A stretch of DNA of 64,000 bases, from contig JAQUTL010000009.1 in assembly GCA_028709805.1 (NCBI GenBank), positions 1 through 64,000 of the forward strand. The letters are read 5' to 3'. Origin of the DNA: Victivallaceae bacterium. GTDB lineage: Bacteria; Verrucomicrobiota; Lentisphaeria; Victivallales; Victivallaceae. The notes below the pieces were generated by a model that was not told where the DNA came from, ran no database searches, and was given only the letters and a program-made list of their open reading frames with translations. Every line of letters begins with the position of its first letter. Position 1 is the stretch's first letter. Shown here one piece after another: positions 63,680 to 64,000 of the stretch. The position numbers and the translations under genes were made by a program.

Positions 63680-64000
63680 AAAATAATTTCCAGATTGTAC
63701 AGCGCCCGCATCGCCTTGTCCTTGGCGGCCTCGACGCTCTTGTCACGCGCCAGCAGCACCCCGACCCGGCGATGACCGTCCACGGTCTCTTTGCCGAAGA
63801 TCCGCATGGCGGTGTCCGGCTCGGCCAGAACCTTTTCGAGGTTTCCAAAACGCACATTGTGACTGTGCCCCTCCGCCACCACCGCCACACTGGCCGACGG
63901 CCCGTGAAACGCGATATTCGGTATCGGCAGATCAAGAATGGCGCGGGCATGCAGCGCAAATTCGGAAAGGTCCTGAGAGATCATTGTCACCATTCCGGTG
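63676..64000 (-). CDS. purT: Formate-dependent phosphoribosylglycinamide formyltransferase PurT, C-terminal part
   Basis: The last roughly 108 residues of PurT, an ATP-grasp enzyme that uses formate to make formyl-GAR in purine synthesis. The gene runs off the right edge of the window. The C-terminal marks [34 protein letters not shown] and [11 protein letters not shown] match the end of the family. Use of PurT rather than PurN fits an anaerobe that handles formate. Its end overlaps the next gene by 4 bp. Confidence 0.92.
   Translation of the reverse strand, partial: TGMVTMISQDLSEFALHARAILDLPIPNIAFHGPSASVAVVAEGHSHNVRFGNLEKVLAEPDTAMRIFGKETVDGHRRVGVLLARDKSVEAAKDKAMRALYNLEIIL

Overview
The window looks like chromosomal DNA from an anaerobic, Gram-negative bacterium of the PVC superphylum, most likely a Lentisphaerota (Victivallis-like) species. 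Supporting signs are genes for lipid A and LPS export (lpxC, lpxB, an LptF/G permease), a MurE with the meso-diaminopimelate signature, a large pyruvate:ferredoxin oxidoreductase typical of anaerobes, several secreted glycoside-hydrolase-like proteins, and GC-rich coding DNA separated by AT-rich promoters. The taxonomic placement is inferred from gene content and was not tested by any search. I see no rRNA, tRNA, CRISPR array, insertion sequence or intact prophage.

Layout. 1-3.5 kb (+): lpxC, a tandem FabZ-type protein and comM. 3.5-8.5 kb (-): rsmI, a thioredoxin lipoprotein, dsbD, lepB, an NTF2-like membrane protein, then a small Tat-type lipoprotein followed by a radical SAM enzyme. 8.5-16.5 kb: an rRNA pseudouridine synthase, a methyltransferase, a lone phage-type terminase large subunit, ispD, a LysM lipoprotein, an acetyl xylan esterase-like enzyme and an ArnT/PMT-like glycosyltransferase. 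16.7-22.7 kb: nifJ, a lipoprotein, purD and a release-factor-like protein that may be translated from a leaderless mRNA. 22.7-27.7 kb (-): ywlE-like phosphatase, an RpiB-GlyA fusion, serS and gatB. 27.8-28.4 kb (+): trmB. 28.5-39.7 kb (-): one apparent 12-gene operon running murE, a TPR/FMN-bind-like protein, two unknowns, thiE, lptF/G, an anchored substrate-binding protein, a 28-residue mini-ORF, a DUF4230-like protein, dapB, lpxB and an AGE-family epimerase. 39.8-44.7 kb: a lipoprotein with a clear promoter and terminator, and two large glycosidase-like proteins. 44.9-48 kb (-): leuA, behind a promoter, a short leader ORF and a terminator-like hairpin, then a dacA-type carboxypeptidase. 48.1-60.4 kb (+): a coiled-coil protein leads directly into a ribosomal cluster (rplV to rplO), then secY, a Cmk-thioesterase fusion, a mannose-6-phosphate isomerase and argS. 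60.5-64 kb (-): a GH84-like secreted enzyme, a protein with a PD-(D/E)XK/Fe-S layout, and the C-terminal end of purT.

How the genes fit together. Envelope building dominates: lipid A (lpxC, FabZ, lpxB), LPS export (lptF/G), peptidoglycan (murE, dapB, dacA), protein export and periplasmic thiol chemistry (secY, lepB, dsbD, thioredoxin). Translation comes second (ribosomal proteins, rsmI, RsuA-type synthase, trmB, serS, argS, gatB and the GGQ protein). The secreted sugar-active proteins suggest growth on host or plant glycans.

Points for a second look are the radical SAM/small lipoprotein pair, the isolated but apparently intact terminase, the leuA leader, the FabZ tandem whose second domain has lost its catalytic His, the Cmk-thioesterase and RpiB-GlyA fusions, the TPR/FMN-bind-like protein, and a ribosomal operon that starts with a coiled-coil gene and lacks rpsJ-rpsS and rpmD.
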